From Pseudomonas helleri (GTDB lineage: Bacteria; Pseudomonadota; Gammaproteobacteria; Pseudomonadales; Pseudomonadaceae): a stretch of 53,645 nt of DNA. Shown in pieces: positions 44,405-53,127 of this stretch. The notes below the pieces were generated by a model. It was not told where the DNA came from and ran no database searches. It saw only the letters and a list, made by a program, of their open reading frames with translations. A program made the position numbers and the translations under genes. The stretch spans positions 1 to 53,645 of the forward strand of contig NZ_WIWC01000035.1 in NCBI RefSeq assembly GCF_009600315.1, written 5' to 3'. Numbering within the stretch: the first letter of the stretch is position 1; each line of letters begins with the position of its first letter.

Positions 44405-45619
44405 TTAGATCAAAAAATGCTGCAACAGGTCGTTGAGAAACAGCTGGCCCCGGGCGGTTGCCGCCAGGCGTGTCGGTTCGACCTGCAATAGGCCGCTTTG
44501 TTCTGCCGCTGCGCGTCCAGTACTCAAACTATCGAGCGGTAAACCCGTGCGCTGTGGGTACAGTGCTGAGTCGACACCGTCAGTCAGGCGCAAGGCGTTC
44601 ATTAGAAACTCAAATGGCAGCTCTTCGGCAGTCAGAGTTTTCTCGCCGGCTTGAAAGCTTTTGGCGGGATTCAAGTAATCCTTTGGCAGCCGGGTTTTCC
44701 AGGTGCGCACGATACGGCCATCAGGATGGCTCAATTTGCCGTGGGCGCCAGCGCCAATGCCGATAAAGTCGCCAAAGCTCCAATAGTTGAGGTTATGCCG
44801 CGCTGCTCGGCCGGGTTGGGCATAGGCGGACACTTCGTATTGGCTGTAACCATGCTCGGCCAGCAGCGCTTGGCCAGCTTCCTGAATGTCCCACAGGGTA
44901 TCGTCTTCGGGCAGCTCAGGCGGCTTGTTCCAGAACACCGTGTTGGGTTCCAGCGTCAGCTGATACCACGACAGGTGGGTCGGTTTGAGCGCGATGGCTT
45001 GGCGCAGATCGCTCAGGGCATCGTCCAGCGACTGATCGGGCAGCCCGTGCATCAAGTCAAGGTTGAAGTTGTCAAAGCCTGCCTGACGCGCCATGCCGGC
45101 GGCACGCACGGCTTCGTCACCGTTGTGGATGCGTCCCAGCGCTTTTAGCTTTTCTTGCTGAAAGCTCTGGATACCAATAGACAGGCGATTGATGCCCAGT
45201 TCTCGGTAGGCCACGAACTTCTCTTGCTCGAAGGTGCCAGGGTTGGCTTCGAGGGTGATTTCAATGTCGGTGGCAAACGGAATGCGTGCTTCGACGCCGT
45301 CCAACAGTCGGCCCAGCGCTTTTGCGCTGAACAGGCTCGGGGTGCCGCCGCCAAAGAAAATCGAACTCAATTCGCGGCCATAGACGGCATGCAGGTCTTG
45401 ATCGAGGTCAGCCAACAGCGCGTCGACATACTCCTCTTCAGGCAGAACGGGGCTTGCGGTGTGGGAGTTGAAGTCGCAATACGGGCATTTGCGCACGCAC
45501 CACGGAATATGGATGTACAGCGACAGCGGTGGCAGTTGCGTCAGGGGTGTGCGCGGCGCTTGCTGAGTGAAGCCAGCCTCACCCAGATAGAGCGGCTGCG
45601 GCGGGGTGTCGTGGGTCAT
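44405..45619 (-). CDS. hemW: Radical SAM family heme chaperone HemW
   Basis: HemW is a radical SAM protein that binds heme and helps insert it into respiratory enzymes. It is often misannotated as coproporphyrinogen dehydrogenase. The protein has 404 residues. The [4Fe-4S]/SAM motif is CVRKCPYC (Cys41, 45, 48). HemN's extra N-terminal segment, needed for the oxidase reaction, is absent. GGGTPSLFS follows at about 90-98. ATG 45619 overlaps the end of rdgB by 4 bases; a longer in-frame extension reaches into rdgB and is rejected. Confidence 0.94.
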   Translation of the reverse strand: MTHDTPPQPLYLGEAGFTQQAPRTPLTQLPPLSLYIHIPWCVRKCPYCDFNSHTASPVLPEEEYVDALLADLDQDLHAVYGRELSSIFFGGGTPSLFSAKALGRLLDGVEARIPFATDIEITLEANPGTFEQEKFVAYRELGINRLSIGIQSFQQEKLKALGRIHNGDEAVRAAGMARQAGFDNFNLDLMHGLPDQSLDDALSDLRQAIALKPTHLSWYQLTLEPNTVFWNKPPELPEDDTLWDIQEAGQALLAEHGYSQYEVSAYAQPGRAARHNLNYWSFGDFIGIGAGAHGKLSHPDGRIVRTWKTRLPKDYLNPAKSFQAGEKTLTAEELPFEFLMNALRLTDGVDSALYPQRTGLPLDSLSTGRAAAEQSGLLQVEPTRLAATARGQLFLNDLLQHFLI

Positions 45620-46212
45620 TTCAAACCCAGACGCTGACGCAGCAGAACCATGGCGCGGGCGCGATGGCTGAGCTGGTTTTTTTCGGCCGGGCTGAGTTCG
45701 GCGCTGGAGCAGTTGCGCTCGGGCACCCAAAACAGCGGGTCGTAGCCAAAGCCATGCTCACCACTGGCCGCAGGCAGAATGCGGCCGTGCCACAAGCCTT
45801 CGCAGATGATCGGCAACGGATCATCGGCATGGCGCACCAGCGCCAGTACGCACACAAACTGGGCGCCGCGCTCGGCTTCGGGCACGTCCTTGAGGGCTTC
45901 AAGCAACTTGGCGTTGTTGGCCGCATCGCCTTGACCTTCGGCGTAGCGGGCCGAGTAAATGCCCGGCGCGCCGCCGAGAAAATCCACAGCCAACCCCGAG
46001 TCGTCGGCCAGAGCAGGCAAGCCCGAAATGCGCGCGGCATTACGGGCTTTTAGAATGGCATTTTCAACAAACGACAAACCGGTTTCTTCCGGTTCGACCT
46101 GGCTGAATTCTCCAATCGAGCGCAACTGCACCGACTCGCCGAGCATGGCCTGAAGTTCTTTGAGTTTGCCGGCGTTGTGGCTAGCCAGTACCAGTTGCGT
46201 GAAGTTGATCAT
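45616..46212 (-). CDS. rdgB: dITP/XTP pyrophosphatase
   Basis: RdgB hydrolyses non-canonical purine nucleotides (dITP, XTP) to keep them out of DNA and RNA. The protein has 198 residues. Family blocks are LASHNAGKLKEL (8-19), DDSGLAVDFLGGAPGIYSAR (about 67-86), ALKDVPEAERGAQF and HGFGYDPLFWVPE near 146-158. It overlaps hemW and the DUF4426 gene by 4 bases at either end. Confidence 0.96.
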   Translation of the reverse strand: MINFTQLVLASHNAGKLKELQAMLGESVQLRSIGEFSQVEPEETGLSFVENAILKARNAARISGLPALADDSGLAVDFLGGAPGIYSARYAEGQGDAANNAKLLEALKDVPEAERGAQFVCVLALVRHADDPLPIICEGLWHGRILPAASGEHGFGYDPLFWVPERNCSSAELSPAEKNQLSHRARAMVLLRQRLGLK

Positions 46213-46631
46213 TGGATTGGAGCAATCTCTTGGGAAAATTCGATGTCTTTCGTCTCGCCATTGATTTTGAGCTGGATGTCAAAAACATAGACCTGAGACG
46301 GTTTGACTGGAAATTGAGCGAAGTAATCAATGGCACCGTTGTCATTGATGACTTGTTTAAACGTGAGCGCTTTGGCTTTTTTTTCGCCAACTTCGCGGTA
46401 AGTACCTTTGACCGTGCTGGCTATTTTTTGGTCAGCCCTGGACAGGTTGATATTCAGCGCGCCCAGTTGCGGGCTGCGCTGCAACCCGTATTTTTCGGTG
46501 ATCGCAGGGCTCAAGAAGTTGGACATGAAGGCGTTGTAATTAACCGCCGTGCCACTGACGTCAACAGCCCCAGCAGCGAGTGCTTGTACTGCAAAACACA
46601 TCGACAGCAGCAGTAATCCGATACGACCCAT
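46209..46631 (-). CDS. DUF4426 periplasmic protein
   Basis: A 140-residue protein with a signal peptide (residues 1-19, MGRIGLLLLSMCFAVQALA). The mature part is beta-rich and matches DUF4426 in length and context (between metW and rdgB in Pseudomonas, PA0388). Function unknown. It starts 23 bp after metW and overlaps rdgB by 4 bases, so it is part of the metX-metW-rdgB-hemW run. Confidence 0.9.
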   Translation of the reverse strand: MGRIGLLLLSMCFAVQALAAGAVDVSGTAVNYNAFMSNFLSPAITEKYGLQRSPQLGALNINLSRADQKIASTVKGTYREVGEKKAKALTFKQVINDNGAIDYFAQFPVKPSQVYVFDIQLKINGETKDIEFSQEIAPIQ

Positions 46632-46654
46632 GTCTTTCTCCTTTAACTCACCTG

Positions 46655-47275
46655 TTAAACCGCGATTTTGTGATCCTGAAGGCCAGGACTGCTGACACGG
46701 TAAATGCCAATCTCGCCCAACAGGTTAGGCCATAACTTACTCGCCCACCCGTGTCGGTGTTGTTGATCCACGGCAAGGCGATTGATGACTTGAGCATCAC
46801 GCTCGCGGCACAGCGCTTCAAAGTCTTCGAATGTGCAGAAGTGGATGTTCGGGGTGTTGTACCAGGTGTAGGGCAGAAATTCGGATACCGGCATGCGGCC
46901 CTTGCTCGCCAGGTACCAGCGGCAACGCCAGTGGCCGAAGTTCGGAAAGGTGATGATGCACTGGCGGCCCACGCGCAGCATTTCGTCGAGAATCCGGTCA
47001 GGGTAATGCACGGCTTGCAGCGCTTGGGTCATGACCACGATGTCGAAACTGTTGCTGGCGAAGTTACCCAGCCCTTTGTCGAGGTCTTGCTCAATGACGT
47101 TGATGCCTTTGGCGACGCATTCGGCGATGTTGTCCGGGTCGTTTTCCAGGCCATAGCCGGTGACTTGCTTGTTATCGCGCAGCCAGCTCAGCAGTTCGCC
47201 ATCACCACAACCGAGGTCGAGCACGCGGCTGCCGGCGGGGATCCAGTCTTGGATGATTTCCAGGTCGGCTCTCAT
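46655..47275 (-). CDS. metW: Methionine biosynthesis protein MetW
   Basis: A 206-residue SAM-dependent methyltransferase-like protein that works with MetX in methionine synthesis. It carries LDLGCGDGE (19-27), and the GYGLENDPDN and TFPNFGHWRCRWYL blocks of the MetW family. It starts 7 bp after the metX stop. Its precise biochemical role is still not settled in the literature known to me. Confidence 0.95.
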   Translation of the reverse strand: MRADLEIIQDWIPAGSRVLDLGCGDGELLSWLRDNKQVTGYGLENDPDNIAECVAKGINVIEQDLDKGLGNFASNSFDIVVMTQALQAVHYPDRILDEMLRVGRQCIITFPNFGHWRCRWYLASKGRMPVSEFLPYTWYNTPNIHFCTFEDFEALCRERDAQVINRLAVDQQHRHGWASKLWPNLLGEIGIYRVSSPGLQDHKIAV

Positions 47276-47282
47276 GGCGTTC

Positions 47283-48422
47283 TCACAGTTCTATGCGGTT
47301 CATGTAGTTGCTGAAGGCTTGCAGGTAACGCGGGATCGGAATCAGGAAGGCGTCATGGCCTTGCGGAGCGTCGATCTCCAGGTAGCAGACGTCTTTTTTG
47401 GCGGCCATCAAGGCATCCACAAGCTCGCGCGAGCGGGCGGGCGAGAAACGCCAGTCGGTGGTGAACGACATCACGCAAAAGCGCGCTTTGGCATTGGCAA
47501 AGGTTTTGGCCAGATCGTCGTCAAAGTTGGCTGCCGGGTCGAAGTAGTCCAGCGCTTTGGTCATCAGCAAGTAGGTATTGGCATCGAAGCGCCCGGAGAA
47601 CTCTTCACCCTGATAACGCAGGTAGCTTTCGACCTGAAACTCGACACTGTGGAAGTCGTAGTTAAGGTTTTCGTTCTTCAGGCCACGGCCGAATTTCTCA
47701 CCCATCGAATCATCGGACAGGTAAGTGATGTGGCCGACCATGCGCGCCAGCATCAGACCGCGTTTAGGAATCACGCCTTTTTCCTGGAACGAACCGCCGT
47801 GGAATTCAGGGTCGGTGAGGATGGCTTGGCGAGCCACTTCGTTGAACGCGATGTTTTGCGCGGACAACTTGGGTGCTGAGGCAATGGCCAGGCAATGGCG
47901 AAGGCGTTCCGGGTAGCTGATGCTCCACTGCAAAGCCTGCATCCCGCCCAGACTGCCACCGATGATGGCGGCCCATTGGTTAATACCCAGACGATCGGCC
48001 AGACGGGCCTGGCTGTGTACCCAGTCTTCAACGGTCAAGACCGGGAAGTCGGCACCAAAAGGGCGACCGGTTTCGGGGTTGATGCTGCTCGGGCCGGTTG
48101 AGCCGTTGCAGCCACCCAGGTTATTCAGGCTGACGACGAAGAACTTGTTGGTGTCGATAGGCTTGCCGGGGCCGATGCAACTGTCCCACCAGCCGGGTTT
48201 TCGATCATCGACGCTGTGAAAACCAGCGGCATGATGATGGCCGGAAAGCGCGTGGCAAATCAGCACGGCGTTGGTGGCGTCAGCGTTGAGCTGGCCATAG
48301 GTTTCGTAAATCAGGTCATAGGCCGGCAGTGAACGGCCGCAGGCTAGCGCCAGGGGTTCGCTGAAATGCGCCATTTGCGGCACAACCAGACCAACGGAAT
48401 CGGGGGGAAAGGCAGCTGGCAT
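47283..48422 (-). CDS. metX: Homoserine O-acyltransferase MetX
   Basis: MetX activates homoserine for methionine synthesis by acyl transfer. Pseudomonas enzymes of this type may use succinyl-CoA, though many are annotated as acetyltransferases; the sequence alone does not decide. The protein has 379 residues with an alpha/beta-hydrolase fold: nucleophile Ser157 in GGSLGG (155-160), NLGGCNGSTGPSSINP (101-116) and the catalytic His in APQGHDAFL. ATG 48422 (MPAAFPPDS) is the family start; five more in-frame codons lie upstream. MetW follows. Confidence 0.96.
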   Translation of the reverse strand: MPAAFPPDSVGLVVPQMAHFSEPLALACGRSLPAYDLIYETYGQLNADATNAVLICHALSGHHHAAGFHSVDDRKPGWWDSCIGPGKPIDTNKFFVVSLNNLGGCNGSTGPSSINPETGRPFGADFPVLTVEDWVHSQARLADRLGINQWAAIIGGSLGGMQALQWSISYPERLRHCLAIASAPKLSAQNIAFNEVARQAILTDPEFHGGSFQEKGVIPKRGLMLARMVGHITYLSDDSMGEKFGRGLKNENLNYDFHSVEFQVESYLRYQGEEFSGRFDANTYLLMTKALDYFDPAANFDDDLAKTFANAKARFCVMSFTTDWRFSPARSRELVDALMAAKKDVCYLEIDAPQGHDAFLIPIPRYLQAFSNYMNRIEL

Positions 48423-48519
48423 CGACCCTGCTCTCATTTAAATGAGGCGTAAGTCTAATGAGCGGGGGGCAGAGCGGCAAGCAATGGTCTGGGATGATTT
48501 TGCGGGGTACACGCATCCT

Positions 48520-48651
48520 GTAGCAGCTGGCGAAGGCTGCGTTCGATGGCGAAGCCGTCGTCAAGTCATGCAGTGCGGTGTGACAGGTTGATTGAGTGGA
48601 CTGTTGATACGACGGCTTTGCCGCCGGACGCAGCCTGCGGCAGCTGCTACG
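48520..48651. repeat. Paired REP-type element upstream of metX
   Basis: The left arm GTAGCAGCTGGCGAAGGCTG (from 48520) and the right arm (about 48610-48651), ending GCGGCAGCTGCTACG, are inverted copies of about 42 bases. The core differs from those of the elements at 11220 and 22209. The right arm overlaps the 3' end of yggU, whose stop codon lies in it. Confidence 0.85.
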
Positions 48652-48946
48652 AATGTTGGGGTTTTGCCAAACCGGGCAAATCAGGCAGCTTTTTCGGGGC
48701 GTGCAGGCGCACGCGCTTCTGGCGATTGAGTTCGCCGCTGATCAGGCTCACCTGACTTTTGGAGATGCCAAACGCCTTGGCCAGAAAGGCCATCAGATGG
48801 GCGTTGGCTTTGCCTTCTACCGGCGGGGCCGTGAGGCGAATTTTCAAACGGTCACCGTGCAGGCCAGCAAACTCGTCGCTGCTGGCCTTGGGTTGCAGGT
48901 GACAGTCGAGAATCAGGTCCTCACCGTCCCAACGGAAATAACTCAT
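48647..48946 (-). CDS. yggU: DUF167 / UPF0235 protein (YggU)
   Basis: A 99-residue protein of the YggU family. The signature blocks are ILDCHLQPKASSDEFAGLHG (near 12-31), then KIRLTAPPVEGKANAHL (35-51) and SQVSLISGELNRQKRVR. Biochemical role unknown. Its ATG overlaps the last base of yggT. The stop codon TAG lies within the GTAG core of a REP arm, so the last residues may reflect insertion of the repeat. Confidence 0.93.
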   Translation of the reverse strand: MSYFRWDGEDLILDCHLQPKASSDEFAGLHGDRLKIRLTAPPVEGKANAHLMAFLAKAFGISKSQVSLISGELNRQKRVRLHAPKKLPDLPGLAKPQHS

Positions 48947-49536
48947 CAGATCAAGCCGAACAGCTCAAGCGGCATGTTGACGCTCATGGCCAATGGCGGG
49001 ATGACAAAGCTCTGGAACAGCTGGATCACCATAAAGGCCAGGATCGGCGAGATGTCCAGGCCGCCCATGCTCGGCAGGAAACGACGAAACGGTGCCAGTG
49101 CAGGTTCGGTGATCTGGTTGACCAGTTCTGCGCCCGGGCTGCTGCTGCCCGGTGCAACCCAGGAGAGGATCACGCTGATGATCAGGGCGTAGAAGAACAC
49201 GTTGAGGAACAGCTTCAAGACGCCAATGATTGCCCAGAGAAACAGACCCAGTACGGTGAACGGGATGTAGCTGAGCATCAGTACGACGGCGAAAATCACC
49301 ATTTGTACGAGGATGGCCAGTACCAGCGACGACATGTCCAGACCGAACATGCTCGGGATCACGCGGCGCAGCGGCTTAAGCAGTGGCTGGGTGGCTTTGA
49401 CGGTGAATTGGCAGATCGGGTTGTAAAAGTTCGCCCGCACCAGCTGCAGGATGAACCGCAACAGAACGATCAGCAGGTAGAGGCTACCCAAGGTTTGAAT
49501 TACAAAAATGGCAGCGCCATTAAGTCCAGACATCAT
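48946..49536 (-). CDS. yggT: YggT family membrane protein
   Basis: A 196-residue inner-membrane protein with two YGGT repeats: helices near 7-28 and 63-85 in the first half (LLKPLRRVIPSMFGLDMSSL), and near 97-120 and 165-185 in the second (LAPFRRFLPSMGGLDISPIL). The paired P-RR-P-GLD pattern is diagnostic. Implicated in osmotic stress and potassium uptake in E. coli work. ATG 49536 gives MMSGLNG; the next codon is also ATG. It starts 7 bp behind proC. Confidence 0.93.
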   Translation of the reverse strand: MMSGLNGAAIFVIQTLGSLYLLIVLLRFILQLVRANFYNPICQFTVKATQPLLKPLRRVIPSMFGLDMSSLVLAILVQMVIFAVVLMLSYIPFTVLGLFLWAIIGVLKLFLNVFFYALIISVILSWVAPGSSSPGAELVNQITEPALAPFRRFLPSMGGLDISPILAFMVIQLFQSFVIPPLAMSVNMPLELFGLI

Positions 49537-49543
49537 GTGCTCC

Positions 49544-50362
49544 TTATTGACCCAGTTGTTCGGCCAGTTCGGCCGAGCGGTGCGCGGCGGCACTCAATGC
49601 TTTTTCGACCGTGGCGGCAAAGCCGTCGGCCTGGAATGATTTAATCGCGGCTTCGGTGGTACCGCCCGGCGAGGCAACCCGGCGACGCAGTTCTGCGGCA
49701 TCGTCATCGCTGTCAATGGCGATCTGGGCTGCGCCCAGTGCGGTGTGTTCGGCCAGTGTCTCAGCCATCTCGCGGGTCAGGCCAAGCTTTACGCCGGCTG
49801 CGGTCATGGCCTCAATCAGCAGGAAGAAGTACGCCGGTCCGCTGCCGGAGACGGCGGTGACAGCATCCAGCTGAACCTCTTCGTCCACCCAGAGCGCAAT
49901 ACCGACGGCGCTCAGCAGTTGTTCAGCCTGCTGGCGTTGCTCTGCGGTTACATCAGCAGTGGCATAGAGACCGCTGGCGCCTTTTCCCACTAGCGAGGGC
50001 GTGTTTGGCATGCAGCGAACCACCGGTTGTTCACCGACCCAATTACGCAGGCTGGAGCAGGTAATGCCTGCTGCCACGGAGATGATCAGTTGGCCGGGCG
50101 TGAGGCTCGCACGCAAGGTTTGGCAGACGTCTTTCATGAGCTTGGGTTTAACCGAAAGCACAATCACGTCAGCGTCCTTGACCGCCTGCGCGTTATCGGC
50201 AAAGGCTTCAATACCGTGCTCAGCCGCTACTTTGGCGCGCGTTTCGGGGCTGGGTGCGCTGGCGCAGATCTGTGAGGTGCCGAACCCTTTGGCCAACAGG
50301 CCACCGATCAAGCTGGAAGCCATGTTCCCGGCCCCGATAAAGGCAATACGCGTTTTGCTCAT
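49544..50362 (-). CDS. proC: Pyrroline-5-carboxylate reductase
   Basis: ProC performs the last step of proline synthesis, reducing pyrroline-5-carboxylate with NAD(P)H. The protein has 272 residues. The N-terminal Rossmann motif FIGAGNMASSLIGGLL (8-23), CMPNTPSLVGKGASGL (about 115-130) and the C-terminal signature SGSGPAYFFLLIEAM near 164-178 are complete. It starts 33 bp downstream of yggS on the same strand. Confidence 0.97.
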   Translation of the reverse strand: MSKTRIAFIGAGNMASSLIGGLLAKGFGTSQICASAPSPETRAKVAAEHGIEAFADNAQAVKDADVIVLSVKPKLMKDVCQTLRASLTPGQLIISVAAGITCSSLRNWVGEQPVVRCMPNTPSLVGKGASGLYATADVTAEQRQQAEQLLSAVGIALWVDEEVQLDAVTAVSGSGPAYFFLLIEAMTAAGVKLGLTREMAETLAEHTALGAAQIAIDSDDDAAELRRRVASPGGTTEAAIKSFQADGFAATVEKALSAAAHRSAELAEQLGQ

Positions 50363-50395
50363 TACAGATCCTTATAAAAATTGAGGTCGGTTTTC

Positions 50396-51082
50396 TCAGG
50401 CTTGACCGTAATCCCGGGCACCAAATAATGCAGTACCAATGCGCACCCATGTTGCCCCTTGGGCAATGGCTGACTCCAGGTCGTGGCTCATGCCCATGGA
50501 AAGCGTATCGAGCCCCATGTTCAGGCTTTCTTGCAGTTGGCGAACTGCCGCAAAGGCGCCGTCTTGTGCCGCACGGTCTTCGGTGGGCTCAGGAATCGCC
50601 ATCAATCCGCGCAACTTCAAGCGGGGCAATGCATTAATCGCAGTCGCCAGCGCTGGCAAGTCCTGTGGGGTGCAGCCGGATTTGCTGGCTTCGCCACTCA
50701 CATTGACTTGAATGCAGATGTTCAGCGGTGGCAGCTCTGCCGGGCGCTGTTCGCTCAGGCGCTGGGCAATTTTCAGGCGGTCAACCGAATGCACCCATGC
50801 AAAATGCTCGGCGATGTCGCGCGTCTTGTTCGATTGAATGGGGCCGATGAAGTGCCAACACAAGGGCAGGTCGGCTAATTCGACCTGTTTGGCGCGGGCT
50901 TCTTGCAGGTAGTTCTCGCCGAAGTCGCGAATCCCGGCGGCATAGGCTTCACGCAGCGCGGCTGCGGGTTTGGTCTTGCTGACTGCGAGCAAGTGAATGC
51001 CGGTTACATCACGTTGCACAGCCAGTGCCGCGGCACGGATGCGAGCCTCAACTTCGGCAATGTTGTCAGCTATCGTGGACAT
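50396..51082 (-). CDS. yggS: PLP homeostasis protein YggS
   Basis: A 228-residue pyridoxal-phosphate-binding protein with an alanine-racemase-like barrel. PLP is held by Lys36 in LAVSKTKPA (32-40). The FGENYLQEA block (about 54-62), HFIGPIQSNKTR and SMGMSHDLESAI are typical. It has no known catalytic activity and keeps PLP and amino-acid pools in balance. It is divergent from pilT with only 57 bp between the starts. Confidence 0.96.
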   Translation of the reverse strand: MSTIADNIAEVEARIRAAALAVQRDVTGIHLLAVSKTKPAAALREAYAAGIRDFGENYLQEARAKQVELADLPLCWHFIGPIQSNKTRDIAEHFAWVHSVDRLKIAQRLSEQRPAELPPLNICIQVNVSGEASKSGCTPQDLPALATAINALPRLKLRGLMAIPEPTEDRAAQDGAFAAVRQLQESLNMGLDTLSMGMSHDLESAIAQGATWVRIGTALFGARDYGQA

Positions 51083-51139
51083 TCTTTTGAGCCCGCCGTT
51101 GTGAAAGTCTGCGGCATTCTACTGGAATTGGGAGGGCGG

Positions 51140-52138
51140 ATGGATATCGCCGAGTTGTTGCGGTCGGGCATTGATCGGGGCGCTTCGGATGTACACCTGT
51201 CGGCGGGTGTGGAACCGATGTTGCGGATTGATGGCGATATGCACCGCAGTGAATGGCCGGTGCTGGCGTCTGATCAGGTGCGTACGCTGATTCACAGCGT
51301 TATGACTCAGGACCAACGCACGGTCTTTGAAACCACCCATGAAGTCGATTTTGCCTGCGTGGTGGTTGGGCTGGGGCGGTTTCGAGTCAATGCCTTTGAA
51401 CAGTTGCGAGGGACGGCTGCGGTGTTTCGCTTTATCGCTCAGGCAGTACCGAGCCTGGAGTCTCTGGGCCTGAGCACATTTTTCGAGCGGTTGTGCCAGC
51501 AGCCACCCGGTCTGGTACTGGTGACGGGCGCGACGGGATCAGGCAAGTCCACCACGTTGGCGGCGATGATTGATTGCCTTAACCGCACTCGACAGCAGCA
51601 CATTCTGACCATAGAGGACCCGATCGAATTTATTCATGAGCCGTGTCAGTCCCTGATTAACCAGCGCGAGGTGTCCCGCGATACCCATAGTTTCAGCGCT
51701 GCCTTGCGTTCGGCTTTGCGCGAAGATCCCGATGTGATTGTGCTGGGCGAAATGCGTGATCTGGAGACCGTTCGGCTGGCACTGAGCGCCGCAGAAACCG
51801 GACATTGGGTGTTCGCCACCCTGCACACGTCGTCAGCGGCAAAGACAGTTGATCGGGTGGTCGAGGTGTTTCCCGCAGAGGAGAAAACCTTGATTCGCAC
51901 GATGCTGTCCGAATCATTGCAGGCTGTCATTTCACAGGCACTGATAAAGAAAGTCGGTGGCGGACGGGTGGCGGTTCACGAAATCATGCTGGCGACGCCG
52001 GCGATTCGGAATCTGATTCGGGAGAACAAGACAGGGCAGATGGTGTCTGCGATCCAGACCGGCGCAGCGGTTGGCATGCAGACGTTGGAGATGAGCCTAA
52101 ACCGGTTGGTACAGAAGGGGTGGCTGAAACGTCTGTAG
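51140..52138 (+). CDS. pilT: Type IV pilus retraction ATPase PilT
   Basis: PilT powers retraction of type IV pili for twitching motility and DNA uptake. The protein has 332 residues, slightly shorter than the 344 of P. aeruginosa. Walker A GATGSGKST (130-138), Asp box EDPIEF (159-164), Walker B VIVLGEMRD (199-207), His box LHTSSAAKT (228-236) and the PilT-specific C-terminal AIRNLIRE are present. ATG 51140 has a GGGAGGG ribosome site. pilU, which follows in PAO1, is absent here. The stop codon lies in a repeat arm. Confidence 0.95.
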   Translation: MDIAELLRSGIDRGASDVHLSAGVEPMLRIDGDMHRSEWPVLASDQVRTLIHSVMTQDQRTVFETTHEVDFACVVVGLGRFRVNAFEQLRGTAAVFRFIAQAVPSLESLGLSTFFERLCQQPPGLVLVTGATGSGKSTTLAAMIDCLNRTRQQHILTIEDPIEFIHEPCQSLINQREVSRDTHSFSAALRSALREDPDVIVLGEMRDLETVRLALSAAETGHWVFATLHTSSAAKTVDRVVEVFPAEEKTLIRTMLSESLQAVISQALIKKVGGGRVAVHEIMLATPAIRNLIRENKTGQMVSAIQTGAAVGMQTLEMSLNRLVQKGWLKRL

Positions 52139-52214
52139 TCGCTGCCGAAGGCTGCGATAAGGGCCGAAGGACCTTCTGCTCGCGGCCCATCGCAGCCTCC
52201 GGCAGCGACTACAG
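52133..52214. repeat. Inverted repeat between pilT and the NlpC/P60 gene
   Basis: CTGTAGTCGCTGCCGAAGGC (from 52133) plus TGCGAT is mirrored by ATCGCAGCCTCCGGCAGCGA and CTACAG (to 52214). Arms are about 26 bases, with a 30-bp core that contains GGGCCG and CGGCCC. It lies between two convergent genes, whose stops flank it, and can act as a terminator for both. Confidence 0.85.
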
Positions 52215-52216
52215 GT

Positions 52217-52876
52217 TTAGCGTTGAACGACCTGCAGGTTAGCTTTTTCTTTCGGCAGGACGCGCTTGGCAACCACGTAGTGGCTCTGCCAGTACGGCTT
52301 TTTGAGGGTGTCGATGGTCACCGATTTGCCACGACGGGGTGCGTGAATAAAGCGGTCGTTGCCTAGGTAGATGGCGACGTGATTAACCTTGCGGCTTTTG
52401 ATGTTGAAGAACAGCAAGTCGCCGGGCTTCAGATCCTTGCGATCGACCTTTTGCCCGTGGCCGCTGGCCATTTCGCTGGAGGTGCGAGGCAGATCAACCG
52501 CGGCTACGTCATTAAAAGCGTATTTGACCAGCCCGCTGCAGTCGAACCCTTTACTTGGGCTGCTGCCGCCCCAACGATACGGGGTGCCCAACACATTGAC
52601 TGCGCGGCTCAAGACCGTGCTGCTTTGCTTGTTGGCAGCTGCCAGTGAAGCCGTCGCCATTTTGCCGGGGGCTTTGCGATGGGCTTTACTGGACGCAGGA
52701 CGTGCTACGGTTTTAACCGTTGTCTTGCTGTTAGTGGCAACAAAAGCAGCACTCGCAGATGATTTTGCGGTGTAGCCAGTGAAGCCTGAAGGCAGTTGTT
52801 GCTCACGATTGGTGGCGTGGGCGGCCAGTGGCATTAATAGGCAAATGGTTAGCCATGTCTTGAATAAAGGACGCAT
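52217..52876 (-). CDS. NlpC/P60 (C40) peptidoglycan endopeptidase
   Basis: A 219-residue exported cell-wall peptidase. A signal peptide (1-21, ending AAHA) is followed by a Lys/Ala/Thr-rich linker (about 30-85) and the C40 domain (87-215). Catalytic residues: Cys113 in FDCSGLVKYAF, His166 in NHVAIYLG and a third polar residue at His178 in FIHAP. It would cleave stem-peptide bonds. Pseudomonas carries such a gene near pilT. The 251 bp upstream carry no gene. Confidence 0.92.
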   Translation of the reverse strand: MRPLFKTWLTICLLMPLAAHATNREQQLPSGFTGYTAKSSASAAFVATNSKTTVKTVARPASSKAHRKAPGKMATASLAAANKQSSTVLSRAVNVLGTPYRWGGSSPSKGFDCSGLVKYAFNDVAAVDLPRTSSEMASGHGQKVDRKDLKPGDLLFFNIKSRKVNHVAIYLGNDRFIHAPRRGKSVTIDTLKKPYWQSHYVVAKRVLPKEKANLQVVQR

Positions 52877-53127
52877 TCGGCAGGGCTCATGGTGGTTAGC
52901 GCGAAACTTTATAACAGCTTTTTTGTCCTTTCTCAGTCCGTTTGTCGATTGGACTTGAGGGTCAAAAAGCCCGATAGAGGTGTCAAATTGTCACATGGCG
53001 ACTGTGCAGCTCAGGTGTGACAAGGCTTTGCGCCAAATCTTGTAAGACACTTTTACCTGTTGCACGACAGTAAAAAAGTCACAAAAAACTTCAGTATTTT
53101 TTTCTATCGACGGCAAAGAGGGTATTT

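Noticed and set aside
44405..45730. hemN-type coproporphyrinogen oxidase for the radical SAM gene
   Set aside because: The N-terminus lacks the HemN-specific extension, and position next to rdgB with the CVRKCPYC motif fits HemW.
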